Of a DNA stretch of 64,000 nt, positions 1 to 8,448 are shown in pieces. Source of the DNA: AC-32 sp963728765 (GTDB lineage Bacteria > Actinomycetota > Thermoleophilia > Gaiellales > Gaiellaceae). The stretch covers positions 744,001 to 808,000 of the forward strand of contig CAVSKX010000001.1 in the NCBI GenBank assembly GCA_963728765.1, read 5' to 3'. How positions within the stretch are numbered: position 1 is the stretch's first letter; each line of letters opens with the position of its first letter. The translations under genes were made by a program, and so were the position numbers. The notes beneath the pieces were generated by a model. The model made no database searches, had not been told where the DNA came from, and worked only from the letters and a program-made list of their open reading frames with translations.

Positions 1-2
1 AG

Positions 3-224
3 CCGGTCCTGCGCGTAGCGGGCAGCGGCAAGCGCGCCCGCGTCGGCGAGAGCGCCGGAGAACGTGACCCCAGGGCGACGACTCCAAAGGCGCTCCGCGA
101 GTACGGGCCGTTCGTCGAGCCGGTCCGCGGAGCGGACTTCGAACGCGGCCGCACAGAAGGTCGCAGGCTCTCGGTGGACGAGGCAGTCCAGTACGCCCTC
201 TCCGGCCTAGACTCACCTCGATGA
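3..224 (+). CDS. C-terminal end of a regulator/ATPase-type protein (partial)
   Basis: An open frame runs in from the left edge and stops at a TGA that overlaps the ATG of ubiD by 4 bp (ATGA). About 73 residues are visible. The last part, GRRLSVDEAVQYALSG, resembles the GRxLSxDEAVxYAL tail that I associate with large ATPase-containing LuxR or adenylate cyclase-type regulators ending in TPR-like repeats. That identification rests on this short tail only. The rest of the protein lies outside the window. Confidence 0.4.
   Translation, partial: PVLRVAGSGKRARVGESAGERDPRATTPKALREYGPFVEPVRGADFERGRTEGRRLSVDEAVQYALSGLDSPR
208..213 (+). promoter_or_regulatory. Possible -10 box (TAGACT) of a leaderless ubiD transcript
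   Basis: TAGACT ends 7 nt before the ubiD ATG, so transcription would start at or next to the start codon. The same TAnnnT box at 6-8 nt occurs before several other genes here (15,003; 18,665; 22,179; 37,067; 45,000; 62,459). No convincing -35 is visible. Confidence 0.35.
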
Positions 225-1708
225 CCCGCGATCTCCGCGACTGGATCGCGCTCCTCGAGCGCGAGGGCGAGCTTGTTCGCGTCTCTGCCGAGGTCGACCC
301 GCACCTCGAGATCACGGAGATCGTCGACCGCGTCGTGAAGGCGGGCGGGCCGGCGCTGCTCTTCGAGCGCCCGAAGTCCGAGCACCCGCTGCTGATCAAC
401 CAGTTCGGGACCGAGCGACGCATGTGCCTCGCGTTCGGCGCCGACAGCCTCGACGAAGTCGGCCGCCGGCTCGGCGACGTCCTGGAGATGCAGCCGCCGC
501 AGGGCATCGCCGAGAAGGTCCGCGGCCTGAAGAAGCTGAAGTCGATCGCCGACTCGCGCCCCAAGACCGTGCGCAGCGGGCCCGTGCAGGACGTCGTCCT
601 CCTCGACGACGAGGTCGACCTCCGCCGGCTCCCGATCCAGACGTGCTGGCCGGGGGACGCCGCGCCCTTCATCACGCTTCCGGCCGTCATCACCAGGGAC
701 CCGCGGACGGGCTCGCGCAATGTCGGCATGTACCGCATGCAGGTGCTCGACGAGCGCACCACGGCGATGCACTGGCAGATCCACAAGGACGGCCGCGCCG
801 ACTACCTGATGACCGACGGGAAGCTCGAGGTCGCGGTCGCGCTCGGGCTCGACCCTGTCACCGCGTACAGCGCGAGCGCGCCGCTGCCCAAGCACGTCGA
901 CGAGCTCATGCTGGCGGGCTTCCTGCGCGGGGAAGCGGTCGAGCTGGTGCAGGCGAGGACCGTCGACCTCGAGGTCCCGGCCAACGCCGAGATCGTGCTC
1001 GAGGGCTACATCACGAAGGACGAGCTGACCGCGGAAGGGCCGTTCGGCGACCACACCGGCTACTACACGCCCCCCGAGGCGTTCCCGGTCTTCCACGTCA
1101 CCGCGATGACGATGCGGCGCGACGCGATCTACCCGTCGATCGTGGTCGGCAAGCCGCCGCAGGAGGACGCCTGGCTCGGCAAGGCGACCGAGCGGATCTT
1201 CCTCCCGGCGATCAGGATGAGCGTCCCCGAGATCGTCGACTACGACCTGCCGGTCGCGGGCGCCTTCCACAACTGCTGCATCGTCTCGATCCGCAAGAGC
1301 TTCCCCGGCCAGGCGCAGAAAGTGATGCACGCGATCTGGGGCCTCGGGCTGCTGAGCCTGACGAAGGCGGTCGTGGTCGTCGACGAGTGGGTCGACGTGC
1401 ACGACTACGAGGAGGTCTTCTTCCGCGTCGGCGCCAACGTCGACCCGAAGCGCGACGTGCTGATCAGCGAGGGCCCGCTCGACCACCTCGACCACGCGCC
1501 GTCGCTCCAGTTCTACGGCGGCAAGCTCGGCATCGACGCCACGCACAAGGGGCCCGGGGAGGGCACTCGGCCGTGGCCCGAGGAGATCGAGATGACCGAG
1601 GAGGTGCGCCGCCTCGTGGACGAGCGCTGGAACGAGTACGGGCTCGGAGCCGTGCCGCAGGGGAACGGCCGCCCCGAGCGCTCGTTGAGCCAACTGTTAC
1701 GTCGTTGA
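221..1708 (+). CDS. ubiD: UbiD-family prenylated-FMN decarboxylase (menaquinone pathway)
   Basis: This 495-aa protein has the full UbiD length and the family signature EGPFGDHTGYY near residues 272-282, preceded by the conserved MHWQIH segment near 183-188. UbiD enzymes use prenylated FMN made by UbiX to decarboxylate aromatic acids. A ubiX gene lies 2.7 kb downstream on the same strand, and mqnA and mqnC are nearby. The likely substrate is therefore the naphthoate intermediate of the futalosine menaquinone route (the role called MqnL in some organisms) and not 4-hydroxybenzoate. That substrate is inferred from context. The ATG overlaps the stop of the preceding gene, and a -10-like TAGACT lies 7 nt upstream. 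Confidence 0.9.
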   Translation: MTRDLRDWIALLEREGELVRVSAEVDPHLEITEIVDRVVKAGGPALLFERPKSEHPLLINQFGTERRMCLAFGADSLDEVGRRLGDVLEMQPPQGIAEKVRGLKKLKSIADSRPKTVRSGPVQDVVLLDDEVDLRRLPIQTCWPGDAAPFITLPAVITRDPRTGSRNVGMYRMQVLDERTTAMHWQIHKDGRADYLMTDGKLEVAVALGLDPVTAYSASAPLPKHVDELMLAGFLRGEAVELVQARTVDLEVPANAEIVLEGYITKDELTAEGPFGDHTGYYTPPEAFPVFHVTAMTMRRDAIYPSIVVGKPPQEDAWLGKATERIFLPAIRMSVPEIVDYDLPVAGAFHNCCIVSIRKSFPGQAQKVMHAIWGLGLLSLTKAVVVVDEWVDVHDYEEVFFRVGANVDPKRDVLISEGPLDHLDHAPSLQFYGGKLGIDATHKGPGEGTRPWPEEIEMTEEVRRLVDERWNEYGLGAVPQGNGRPERSLSQLLRR

Positions 1709-1764
1709 CGCGGCCAACCTGCAACGATTGAATCCAGCCGCCGACGACGTAAGGAGAGACCCGC

Positions 1765-2715
1765 TTGGAAGAGCGCACGGGGGACGATCGACCGCAGCTG
1801 CCGGGGCCTAGCCTGTGGCCGGTCGGGTTCGCCGTCGGCATCGTCTGCCTGCTCGTCGGGCTGATCGTCAGCTGGTACGTCGCCGCGGTCGGCGCCGGCC
1901 TCGCACTCATCTTCGGCTTCCTCTGGGCGCGCGAGGTCGCGACCGGCCGGCAGCCCACGGTGGCGTCGAGCGACGAGGAGGTCGCCGCCACCGACGGCGC
2001 TCCTCCGATTCCCGCCCTCGAGGGTGAGGCGGCCATGCCGGAGCCCGAGCCCGGCGAGCGCTTCCCGCGGAGCAAGTTCCTCGAGGGCGCGACGCTCGGC
2101 CTCGGCGCGCTGATCGGCGCGATCGTCACCTTGCCCGTCGCCGCCGCCGCGCTGGTGCCCGGCTTCGTGAAGCAGAAGGCGAAGAAGGTCGACCTTGGCC
2201 CCCTCAGCAACTTCGAGGAGGGCCAGTACTACGTCGCGACCTTCGAGCGGAACGCCGAAGAGGGCCACATCTCCCGGATGTCGGCCTTCATCCGGAACAA
2301 CGGCGACCTTAACGGCACCCCGAGCTTCACGTGCATCTCGAATCGCTGCGTCCACCTCGGCTGCCCGGTGCAGTCCGGAGGCCCCGTCTTCGACGACCGG
2401 AAGAAGTCGGTCAAGAGCGACGAGGGCGAGATCGACCTGATCCCGGCGCTGCCCGCGGCCGGCTTCATTTGCCCCTGCCACGGCGGTGCCTACGACCAGG
2501 AGGGCAACCGGACCGCCGGCCCGCCGGTGCGCGCGCTCAACCGCTTCGAGTTCGGCGTGGCCGACGGGCGCCTGGTGCTGGGCAACATGTACGCCGTCGC
2601 CGAGGTCGAGGGATCCGGCAAGTCGGCGAAGATCGTGAAGTACGAGCTCGCCGGGCCCGGCCAGCACGTCGACGGCCCCGAGGCCTGGCTCTATCCGGCT
2701 CAGCCGCCGCACTGA
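1765..2715 (+). CDS. qcrA: Rieske iron-sulfur subunit of the quinol:cytochrome c reductase
   Basis: The 316-aa protein carries the [2Fe-2S] Rieske site: Cys195-x-His197-x-x-Cys200 and Cys236-Pro-Cys238-His239, with Cys200 and Cys238 as the expected disulfide pair. Three hydrophobic helices precede the cluster domain (two near residues 14-55, one near 112-134). This matches the three-helix N-terminus of actinobacterial QcrA and differs from the single helix of mitochondrial Rieske proteins. The TTG start is chosen because AAGGAGAG sits 6 nt upstream. The gene ends one base into the cytochrome b start (TGATG), so the two are translationally coupled. It transfers electrons from menaquinol to the c-type haem on the outer membrane face. 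Confidence 0.93.
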   Translation: MEERTGDDRPQLPGPSLWPVGFAVGIVCLLVGLIVSWYVAAVGAGLALIFGFLWAREVATGRQPTVASSDEEVAATDGAPPIPALEGEAAMPEPEPGERFPRSKFLEGATLGLGALIGAIVTLPVAAAALVPGFVKQKAKKVDLGPLSNFEEGQYYVATFERNAEEGHISRMSAFIRNNGDLNGTPSFTCISNRCVHLGCPVQSGGPVFDDRKKSVKSDEGEIDLIPALPAAGFICPCHGGAYDQEGNRTAGPPVRALNRFEFGVADGRLVLGNMYAVAEVEGSGKSAKIVKYELAGPGQHVDGPEAWLYPAQPPH

Positions 2716-3509
2716 TGGCGACGACCGAGAAGCGCTCGGCGATGCAGACGGCGCTCTATCCGCTGGACTGGCTCGAGGAGCGGTCCGGGATCGTCGGCGG
2801 CGTCCGCTACTTCCTCTTCCGCAAAGTTCCGGGTGACACGGGCTGGTGGCATACGCTCGGCTCGGCGACTCTGACGGCCTTCCTCGTCCAGCTCGCCACC
2901 GGCGTGATCCTGGCCTTTTACTACAAGCCGGACGTCAACACGGCGCACGCCTCCGTCGAGCACATCACCAACGACGTCTGGGGCGGCTGGCTCCTCCGCG
3001 GCATGCACCGCTGGGGCGCGAGCGTCTTCATCATCCTCATGTTCATGCACATGGCGCGGGTGTTCCTCTTCGGCGCCTACAAGTACCCGCGCGAGCTGAA
3101 CTGGATCGTCGGCGTGCTGCTGCTCGCGACCGGCCTCTTCGAGGGCCTGACCGGGTACCTGCTGCCGTTCGACCAGACCGCCTACTGGGCCACGGTGGTC
3201 GCGATCAACATCAACGGGACGGCGCCGTTCGTCGGGCCGTACCTGGCGACGATCTTACGAGGGGGTGCCGAGATCGGGCCTGACACGCTCGCCCGCTTCT
3301 ACTCGCTACACATGCTGCTCGTGCCCGGCGCGCTGATCGGTCTGATCGGGTTGCACCTGTACCTCGTCGTCCGCCTCGGGGTCTCGTCGCCGCCCTGGTC
3401 GCGCACGGCCGCGGAGCGCGAGCCCGAGCCGAAGCCGCCGCCGACGCGCTCCGGAATGGTCACGCCGGCGCCGCGTCCTACAGGAGTGCGGAGGAGGCCG
3501 TCCGAGTGA
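2715..3509 (+). CDS. qcrB: Cytochrome b N-terminal subunit of the bc complex
   Basis: The 264-aa protein is a short b6-type cytochrome b with four membrane helices. Haem ligand pairs are visible as His98/His112 and His199/His214, giving the usual 13- and 14-residue spacings. Helix-loop motifs such as GYLLPFDQ are also present. The remaining helices are encoded by the downstream cytochrome b/c gene, so the complex is split in the b6/subunit IV manner. The tail after about residue 230 is proline- and charge-rich (about 35 residues) and may be partly non-native, because a palindromic repeat begins right after the stop. ATG overlaps the Rieske stop. Confidence 0.92.
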   Translation: MATTEKRSAMQTALYPLDWLEERSGIVGGVRYFLFRKVPGDTGWWHTLGSATLTAFLVQLATGVILAFYYKPDVNTAHASVEHITNDVWGGWLLRGMHRWGASVFIILMFMHMARVFLFGAYKYPRELNWIVGVLLLATGLFEGLTGYLLPFDQTAYWATVVAININGTAPFVGPYLATILRGGAEIGPDTLARFYSLHMLLVPGALIGLIGLHLYLVVRLGVSSPPWSRTAAEREPEPKPPPTRSGMVTPAPRPTGVRRRPSE

Positions 3510-3528
3510 GCGTCGCTCGCCTCCGGCT

Positions 3529-3575
3529 CGCTCCCGCAGGGGAAACCATGTTCCCCCCGCGAGCCCGCTTCTTCT
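3529..3575 (-). repeat. Palindromic repeat, family 2, copy 1 (GGGGAA...TTCCCC core)
   Basis: This lies in the 106-bp gap between cytochrome b and cytochrome b/c. Read on the minus strand it contains GAAGCGGGCTCGCGGGGGGA followed by ACATGGTTTCCCC. It aligns with the insert at 29,801-29,840 (GAAGGGGGCTCACGGGGGAA, then ACATGGTTTCCCCC). The core is an inverted repeat around CATGG. Sequence flanking it (3,493-3,511 against 3,604-3,621) is also similar, which may be a duplicated cytochrome b tail. Confidence 0.65.
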
Positions 3576-3615
3576 TCCGAGTTCGCCTCGGCTCCGCTCG
3601 ACTGGAGGCCAGCCG

Positions 3616-4416
3616 ATGAGCAGCCTCGAAGACCGCCGCGCGGGGTTCCAGCGCTACAAGGAGAACGTCAAGAAGCGCGGGAAGCCGTTCTACCCGTTCG
3701 CGATGTTCCACGACACGGTGATGAGCCTCGTCGTGGTGTCGGTGATCACCGTGCTGGCGATCGTCTGGAAGTACTCGGACTCGCACATCCTCGGGCCCCT
3801 GCTCGGCGAGCCCGCAGATCCCGGGACGCGGACGTTCGTGCCGCGGCCGGACTGGTACTTCTATTTCCTCTTCTACCTGCTGCGGATCTTCAAGTGGCCG
3901 GAGTCGGTGATCCTCGCCACGGTCGGGATCCCGACGATCTGCCTGATCCTGCTGCTGATCCTGCCGTTTATCGACCTGCGCATGGAGCGGCGGCTGAGCC
4001 GGCGGCCGGTGGCGATTGTCGCAGCCGTGCTCGTGATCGTGTCGATGGGCGTACTCACCTACAAGGGCGCGACGGCGCAGGAGGCGATCGCCTCCGAGGT
4101 GAAGGCGGCCATCCCGAGCTGGGCACAGAAGCAGGGCTTCAAGGGGAACCAGGAGGCGCTCGCCGGCGCGAACCTGTTCGCCGTGTCGGGCTGCACCAAC
4201 TGCCACACCTACCTGGGCACCGGCTCGTCCAACCTCGGCGCCCCGGACCTCACGGCGGAGGGCGCCAAGGGCAAGGGAGTCCAGTTCCAGATCGACCACC
4301 TCAAGTGCCCGAGCTGCGTCAACCCCGGATCGCCCATGCCGCCGTTCGCCGCCCTCGGCGAAGACAACCTGCACAAGCTCGCCGTCTTCCTCGAGGCCTC
4401 CAAGGGCGAGAAATAG
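3616..4416 (+). CDS. qcrC: Fused cytochrome b C-terminal part (subunit IV-like) and cytochrome c
   Basis: The 266-aa protein begins with subunit IV-like sequence: membrane helices near residues 36-52, 82-125 and 135-150, with the conserved PxWYFYFLFYLLR stretch. A c-type cytochrome domain follows. Haem c is attached at Cys193-x-x-Cys196-His197, and Met241 in GSPMPPF is the likely distal ligand. This b/c fusion resembles the QcrC subunit of Bacillus-type menaquinol:cytochrome c reductases. It completes the complex encoded by the two preceding genes and should pass electrons to a terminal oxidase, which is not in this window. Confidence 0.9.
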   Translation: MSSLEDRRAGFQRYKENVKKRGKPFYPFAMFHDTVMSLVVVSVITVLAIVWKYSDSHILGPLLGEPADPGTRTFVPRPDWYFYFLFYLLRIFKWPESVILATVGIPTICLILLLILPFIDLRMERRLSRRPVAIVAAVLVIVSMGVLTYKGATAQEAIASEVKAAIPSWAQKQGFKGNQEALAGANLFAVSGCTNCHTYLGTGSSNLGAPDLTAEGAKGKGVQFQIDHLKCPSCVNPGSPMPPFAALGEDNLHKLAVFLEASKGEK

Positions 4417-4423
4417 CCGCGCT

Positions 4424-5014
4424 GTGCGCGTCTTCCTGGGGATAACAGGAGCCTCGGGAGCGCCCTACGCGGCCAGGCTGCTCGAGGCGCTCGCCGCGTC
4501 CGGTTGCGAGGTCGGCGTCTGCGCCTCGCGCGCGGGGATCGAGGTGCTCGCGACCGAGCTGTACGGCGACGCTCGCCTCTCGTCCGACGAGACGCTTGCA
4601 CGGCTGACCGAGCCGGTGCGGGAAGCGGTCACGCTCTACGACGAGCGCGACTGGCACGCGCCGTACGCAAGCGGCTCGGCGAAGGTGGACGCCTACGTGA
4701 TCTGCCCCTGCTCGATGGGGACGCTGGGGACGATCGCCTCGGGCGCGATGTCGAACCTGATCCAGCGCGCCGCGAGCGTGGCCCTGAAGGAAGAGCGCAA
4801 GCTCGTGCTCTGCCCGCGCGAGACGCCGCTCTCGACCATCCACCTCGAGAACATGCTGCGCGTCCGCCAGGCCGGGGCGACGGTGCTCTTCCTCGCACCC
4901 GGGTTCTACTCCGGCGCGTCGTCCGTGGACGATCTCGTCGACTTCGTGGTCGCGCGCTGCCTCGACCAGCTCGGGCTCGACCAGCGGCTGGTGCGCCGAT
5001 GGGGGCAGGACTGA
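4424..5014 (+). CDS. ubiX: UbiX flavin prenyltransferase
   Basis: The 196-aa protein starts with ITGASGAPYA, the UbiX/Pad1 N-terminal signature. It continues with PCSMGTLGTIASGAMSNL and LCPRETPLSTIHLENM, which form the FMN and prenyl-phosphate site. UbiX adds a dimethylallyl group to FMN to make the cofactor of UbiD, encoded 2.7 kb upstream in the same cluster. The GTG start lies 7 nt after the cytochrome b/c stop, so it is probably cotranscribed with the bc genes. Length is typical of the family. Confidence 0.93.
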   Translation: MRVFLGITGASGAPYAARLLEALAASGCEVGVCASRAGIEVLATELYGDARLSSDETLARLTEPVREAVTLYDERDWHAPYASGSAKVDAYVICPCSMGTLGTIASGAMSNLIQRAASVALKEERKLVLCPRETPLSTIHLENMLRVRQAGATVLFLAPGFYSGASSVDDLVDFVVARCLDQLGLDQRLVRRWGQD

Positions 5015-5101
5015 AGTGAGAACGTTACGCGTCTGGCAAGAACCCCAAGTCGCGTTGTCCGGCCAGTCGTATCTAGCCCATACGCATTGGAGACCTCGAG
5101 C

Positions 5102-5789
5102 GTGAGCGTGCAGAGCGGCAGGCTCGCGCCCGACGCGGTGCGGTCGATGTTCGACCGCATCTCGCCGGTCTACGACGCCATGAACCGGACGATGACGGTG
5201 GGGCTCGACCAGCGCTGGCGGCGGGCGACCGTCGCCGCGGTCGTTCGGCCGGGCGACTGCGTGCTCGACGCGTGCTGCGGCACCGGCGACCTCGCGATCG
5301 CGGCGTTGCACGCGCGGCGGCCGCGTGACGGGGCTCGACTTCTCGGAGCGGATGCTCGAGCGTGCTCGGCGAAAGTCGGCCGAAATCGAGTGGGTGCAGG
5401 GCGACGCGCTGTCGCTGCCGTTCGAGGACGGCTCGTTCGACGCCGCGACCGTCGGCTTCGGCGTGCGCAACCTCGACGACCTCGAGCGTGGGCTCGCGGA
5501 GCTGCGGCGGGTGCTGCGGCCCGGCGGCCGCGTGGCGATCCTCGAGATCACGCGCCCACGCGGAGTGCTCGCCCCGTTCTACCGCCTCTGGTTTGACGGG
5601 CTAGTGCCGTTGCTGGGCAAGGCGCTGCCCGGCGGCTCCGCATACACGTACCTCCCTGCGAGCGTGCGGCGCTTCCCGGGCCCGGAAGAGCTCGCCGAGC
5701 TGCTGCGCGCGGCCGAGTTCGAGGACGTGCGCTGGAAGGGCTTCGCCGGCGGGATCGTCGCGCTGCACATCGGGGTGGCAGCCGCATGA
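5102..5789 (+). CDS. menG: UbiE/MenG-type quinone methyltransferase, apparent frameshift
   Basis: The first part reads MFDRISPVYDAMNRTMTVGL and LDACCGTGDLAIAAL (SAM-binding motif I). The rest, from TGLDFSERML through FGVRNLDDLERGL to the end, is in another frame. One extra base near 5,315-5,322, in the run CACGCGCGGCGGCC, explains the break; without one C the product would read continuously. GTG at 5,102 is preferred because TTGGAG lies about 10 nt upstream; TTG at 5,087 is the alternative. The enzyme C-methylates demethylmenaquinone. The 3' end overlaps the polyprenyl synthase start by 4 bp. A real loss would be surprising in this pathway, so a sequence error is possible. Confidence 0.8.
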
Positions 5790-6694
5790 GCCTGGCGACG
5801 ATCCGCGAGACGCCGGGGCTCGACGCGTACCTCGAGGACCTCGAGGAGCGGCTGACGGAGTCGGTCGCCGCCCACCCGGGCGTCGTCGCGGAGGTCGGCG
5901 GGGATGCGCTCTCGGCGGGCGGCAAGCGGCTGCGGCCGCTGCTGGTGTTCCTCGCGTCTGCGCCGTCGGAGGCGCCGCTCGCGGCAGGCGTTGCCGTCGA
6001 GCTCGTGCACATGGCGACCCTTGTCCACGACGACGTGATCGACCGCGCCCGCTATCGCCGCGGCCAGGAGTCGGCGTGGGCGAGTCACGGCCCCGAGGCC
6101 GCACGTGCCACCGGTGACTATCTCTTCGCGCGCGCCTTCGCCGAGCTGGCCGCGACGCGCGACCACGAGGCGGTGCGCTCCCTCGCGGGCGCGACGCTCT
6201 CGCTCGCGCGGGGCGAGGCGCTCCAGCGCGCGCAGACGCATGACCCGGACACCAGCGTCGACGACTACCTCACGCGCTGCGCGCTCAAGACCGGGAAGTT
6301 GTTCGAGGCCGCGTGCCTGCTCGGCAGCCGCGGCGACCGGCGGCTCGGCGAGTTCGGCCTCGCGCTCGGGGTCGCGTTCCAGATCGCCGACGACATCCTC
6401 GACTGCTCGGGCGAGACGATCGAGACCGGGAAGATCGCCGGCACCGACCTGCGCGAGGGAACGCCGACGCTGCCGCTGATCCTGGCCGCGCGCAAGGACA
6501 ACGCCGTTCGCGCCGCCCTCGCCGGCGGCCCGCTGGACGGCGCGCTCCTCCGAGTGGCCGAGACGGACGCGCTGGAATCCTCCCGGAAGGTCGCGCTCGA
6601 CTACGCGCGGCAAGCGCGCGCCTGCCTCGACGGACACCTCCGCCGCGAAGAGCTCGAGGCCCTGACGGATGCCGTCGTGGACCGGGAGTCGTAG
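5786..6694 (+). CDS. Trans-polyprenyl diphosphate synthase (menaquinone side chain)
   Basis: The 302-aa protein has both aspartate-rich motifs of the isoprenyl synthase fold: DDVID at residues 82-86 (HDDVIDRARYRRG) and DDILD at 202-206 (FQIADDILDC). GGKRLRP, the substrate-binding loop, is near residue 50. It condenses isopentenyl diphosphate onto an allylic primer. The neighbourhood argues for the hepta-, octa- or nonaprenyl chain of menaquinone, but the chain length cannot be read from sequence. It overlaps menG upstream (ATGA) and its TAG overlaps the GTG of mqnA by one base. Confidence 0.88.
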   Translation: MSLATIRETPGLDAYLEDLEERLTESVAAHPGVVAEVGGDALSAGGKRLRPLLVFLASAPSEAPLAAGVAVELVHMATLVHDDVIDRARYRRGQESAWASHGPEAARATGDYLFARAFAELAATRDHEAVRSLAGATLSLARGEALQRAQTHDPDTSVDDYLTRCALKTGKLFEAACLLGSRGDRRLGEFGLALGVAFQIADDILDCSGETIETGKIAGTDLREGTPTLPLILAARKDNAVRAALAGGPLDGALLRVAETDALESSRKVALDYARQARACLDGHLRREELEALTDAVVDRES

Positions 6695-7458
6695 TGATCA
6701 GGCTCGGCCGCATCTCCTACGTGAACATGGCGCCGGTCTTCTACCGCCTCGACGCCGAGGTGGACGAGGTGCAGGGAGTGCCCACCGAGCTGAACACACG
6801 GCTGCTCGCCGGCGAGCTCGACCTGGCGCCGATCTCGTCGATCGAGTACGCACGCCACGCCGAGCGACTGCGGCTGCTGCCGCGCCTCTGCGTCTCGTCG
6901 GAGGGCGCGGTCGACTCGATCCAGCTCGTCGCCCGGAAGCCGCTCGAGCAGGTTCGCAGCGTCGCCGTCACCCCCGAGAGCGCGACCTCCGTCGTCCTGA
7001 CGAAGGTGCTGCTCCCCGAGGCCGAGCACGTCCCGCTCGGCGCGGAGGCGGACGCGAAGCTGCTGATCGGCGACGCCGCGTTGAAGAGCGCCTTCGAGGA
7101 CCCGACCCCGCACCACGATCTCGGCCGTCTCTGGCTCGAGCGGACCGGCCTGCCGATGGTCTTCGCCGTCTGGGCGTGCCCGGAGCCGGTCGCGCCGGGC
7201 CTCGGCGAGCTCGAGCAGGCGCTCGTCGAGTCGGTACGCACGGCGCGCGCCGAGCCCGAGCAGCTGGCGTACGAGTCGAGCGAGCGCTACGGCTACCCGG
7301 CCGGCTTCCTCGCGCGCTACTTCGAGAAGCTGCGCTACCGCTTCGGCCCGCGCGAGCGAGCGGGCCTGCTGACGTTCCTCGAGCTGGCACGAGACGTCGG
7401 CGAGCTCGACGAGGTTCCGGAGCTGCGCTTCGTCGCCCGCGCCGAAGGCGCCGTCTAG
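6694..7458 (+). CDS. mqnA: Chorismate dehydratase MqnA
   Basis: The 254-aa protein opens with RLGRISYVNMAPVFYRLD and contains PTELNTRLLAGELDLAPISS, both typical of MqnA/MqnD periplasmic-binding-like folds. The N-terminus (S-Y-V-N-x-x-P) is that of MqnA, which dehydrates chorismate to 3-enolpyruvylbenzoate, the first step of the futalosine route. The GTG start shares a base with the preceding stop. mqnC lies about 3 kb downstream on the opposite strand. mqnB, mqnD and mqnE are not in the window. Confidence 0.9.
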   Translation: MIRLGRISYVNMAPVFYRLDAEVDEVQGVPTELNTRLLAGELDLAPISSIEYARHAERLRLLPRLCVSSEGAVDSIQLVARKPLEQVRSVAVTPESATSVVLTKVLLPEAEHVPLGAEADAKLLIGDAALKSAFEDPTPHHDLGRLWLERTGLPMVFAVWACPEPVAPGLGELEQALVESVRTARAEPEQLAYESSERYGYPAGFLARYFEKLRYRFGPRERAGLLTFLELARDVGELDEVPELRFVARAEGAV

Positions 7459-7988
7459 CCGGAAGGGACGCCGAGATTCGGCTGAAGCGCGCCGCGCGTG
7501 ACCTGCACGATAGCGGCCATCTTGCGCGCGGAACGGCCCGGCTGCGAGGTAGCGCGCAGTGCACCACGAGGGGCTCTGGCCGCTCGTGTGCGAGGAGAGC
7601 GGCGAGGCGCGGCGAGGACCGCCGCGCTGCGCACCTTCTCGGCGTGGTCGAGCCGGCCGCCGCGAATCAGGACACGCCCGCCGTACGAGCGGCTGACGGC
7701 CCAGGGGGTCTTCTGCCCGTACCAGCCCAGCTCGTCGGCCACGGAGAAGTCGAGCGCGTCGTCCCCGCCTGCGCCGCCGGCGCCGACGAGGACGTCGGGC
7801 GGCGGCCCGTCAGGACGCGACGTTCATGGGGATGCCGGCTGGGGCGCCCGTGCTGCGCTGCCCGGCCGACCGCGCCAGGTGCACCGGCCGGCCGGCGGAA
7901 CCGTAGCGCCGCCTGCCCGGGCGTGCCCGCAGGCCAGGGAAGTGAGCCGACGACGAGCACGGCACGGCGACCCGCCTGCCGAGCCCGG
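7459..7988 (-). other. Degraded region, possible remnant of a minus-strand gene
   Basis: No intact gene is visible in these 530 bp. On the minus strand, near 7,650-7,790, a short stretch reads DFSVADELGWYGQKTPWAV then SRSYGGRVLIRGGRLD, which looks like genuine protein sequence. It is open for only about 45 codons beyond the recognisable part, and frames change on both sides. I cannot name the family. Together with the frameshifted VOC and cupin genes next to it, this suggests a decaying or poorly assembled stretch. Confidence 0.3.
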
Positions 7989-8414
7989 TCACCACGGCGC
8001 GACCGTCACGCCGCCCCACTCTTCGGGTTCGACGTCGCGCACGGTTGGGTCAGCTCCCAGCGATGGCCGGCCGGATCTTCGAGGACAAGGAGCGCTCGCG
8101 TACTCCCAGGTGTGCGGCTCCTCGAGCACCTTCGCGTCGGCGTCTCGGGCACGAGCGAACGCCGCGTCGACGTCGGGAACGCGAACCTTGACGAGGGCGT
8201 GGCAGGCCTTCGGTCGGCGCGACCTGCCCGCCGCGCACGTCGGCGAGGACGACTGCGCCTCTGAGCCGCCGCGCAGCGCGCGCGTGCGCCCACCGAGCGC
8301 GGACGCGCTCTTCGAAGCGAGTGCCGCCTCCAGCCACGCGACCGCCGCCCGCACGTCCGGGTAGAAGAGCACAGGCGTGACGGTGGCGGGCGGCGCAGAG
8401 CGATTCATCAACAT
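7989..8414 (-). pseudogene. VOC (glyoxalase-like) protein, multiple frameshifts
   Basis: Pieces of one glyoxalase/VOC-type protein occur in order but in changing frames. They are TPVLFYPDVRAAVAWLEAAL at the start, then GAVVLADVRGGQVAPTEGLP, then VKVRVPDVDAAFARARDADA and KVLEEPHTWEY, then LLVLEDPAGHRWELTQ, then TVRDVEPEEWGG. At least three or four frame changes are needed to read through. Intact relatives are about 130-140 aa, matching the span. The function (metal-dependent small-molecule binding or modification) cannot be assigned. It is either a true pseudogene or a badly resolved assembly stretch. Confidence 0.7.
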
Positions 8415-8448
8415 GTCTGAACACTACGCCCGTCAGGAAGGAGCGCGA

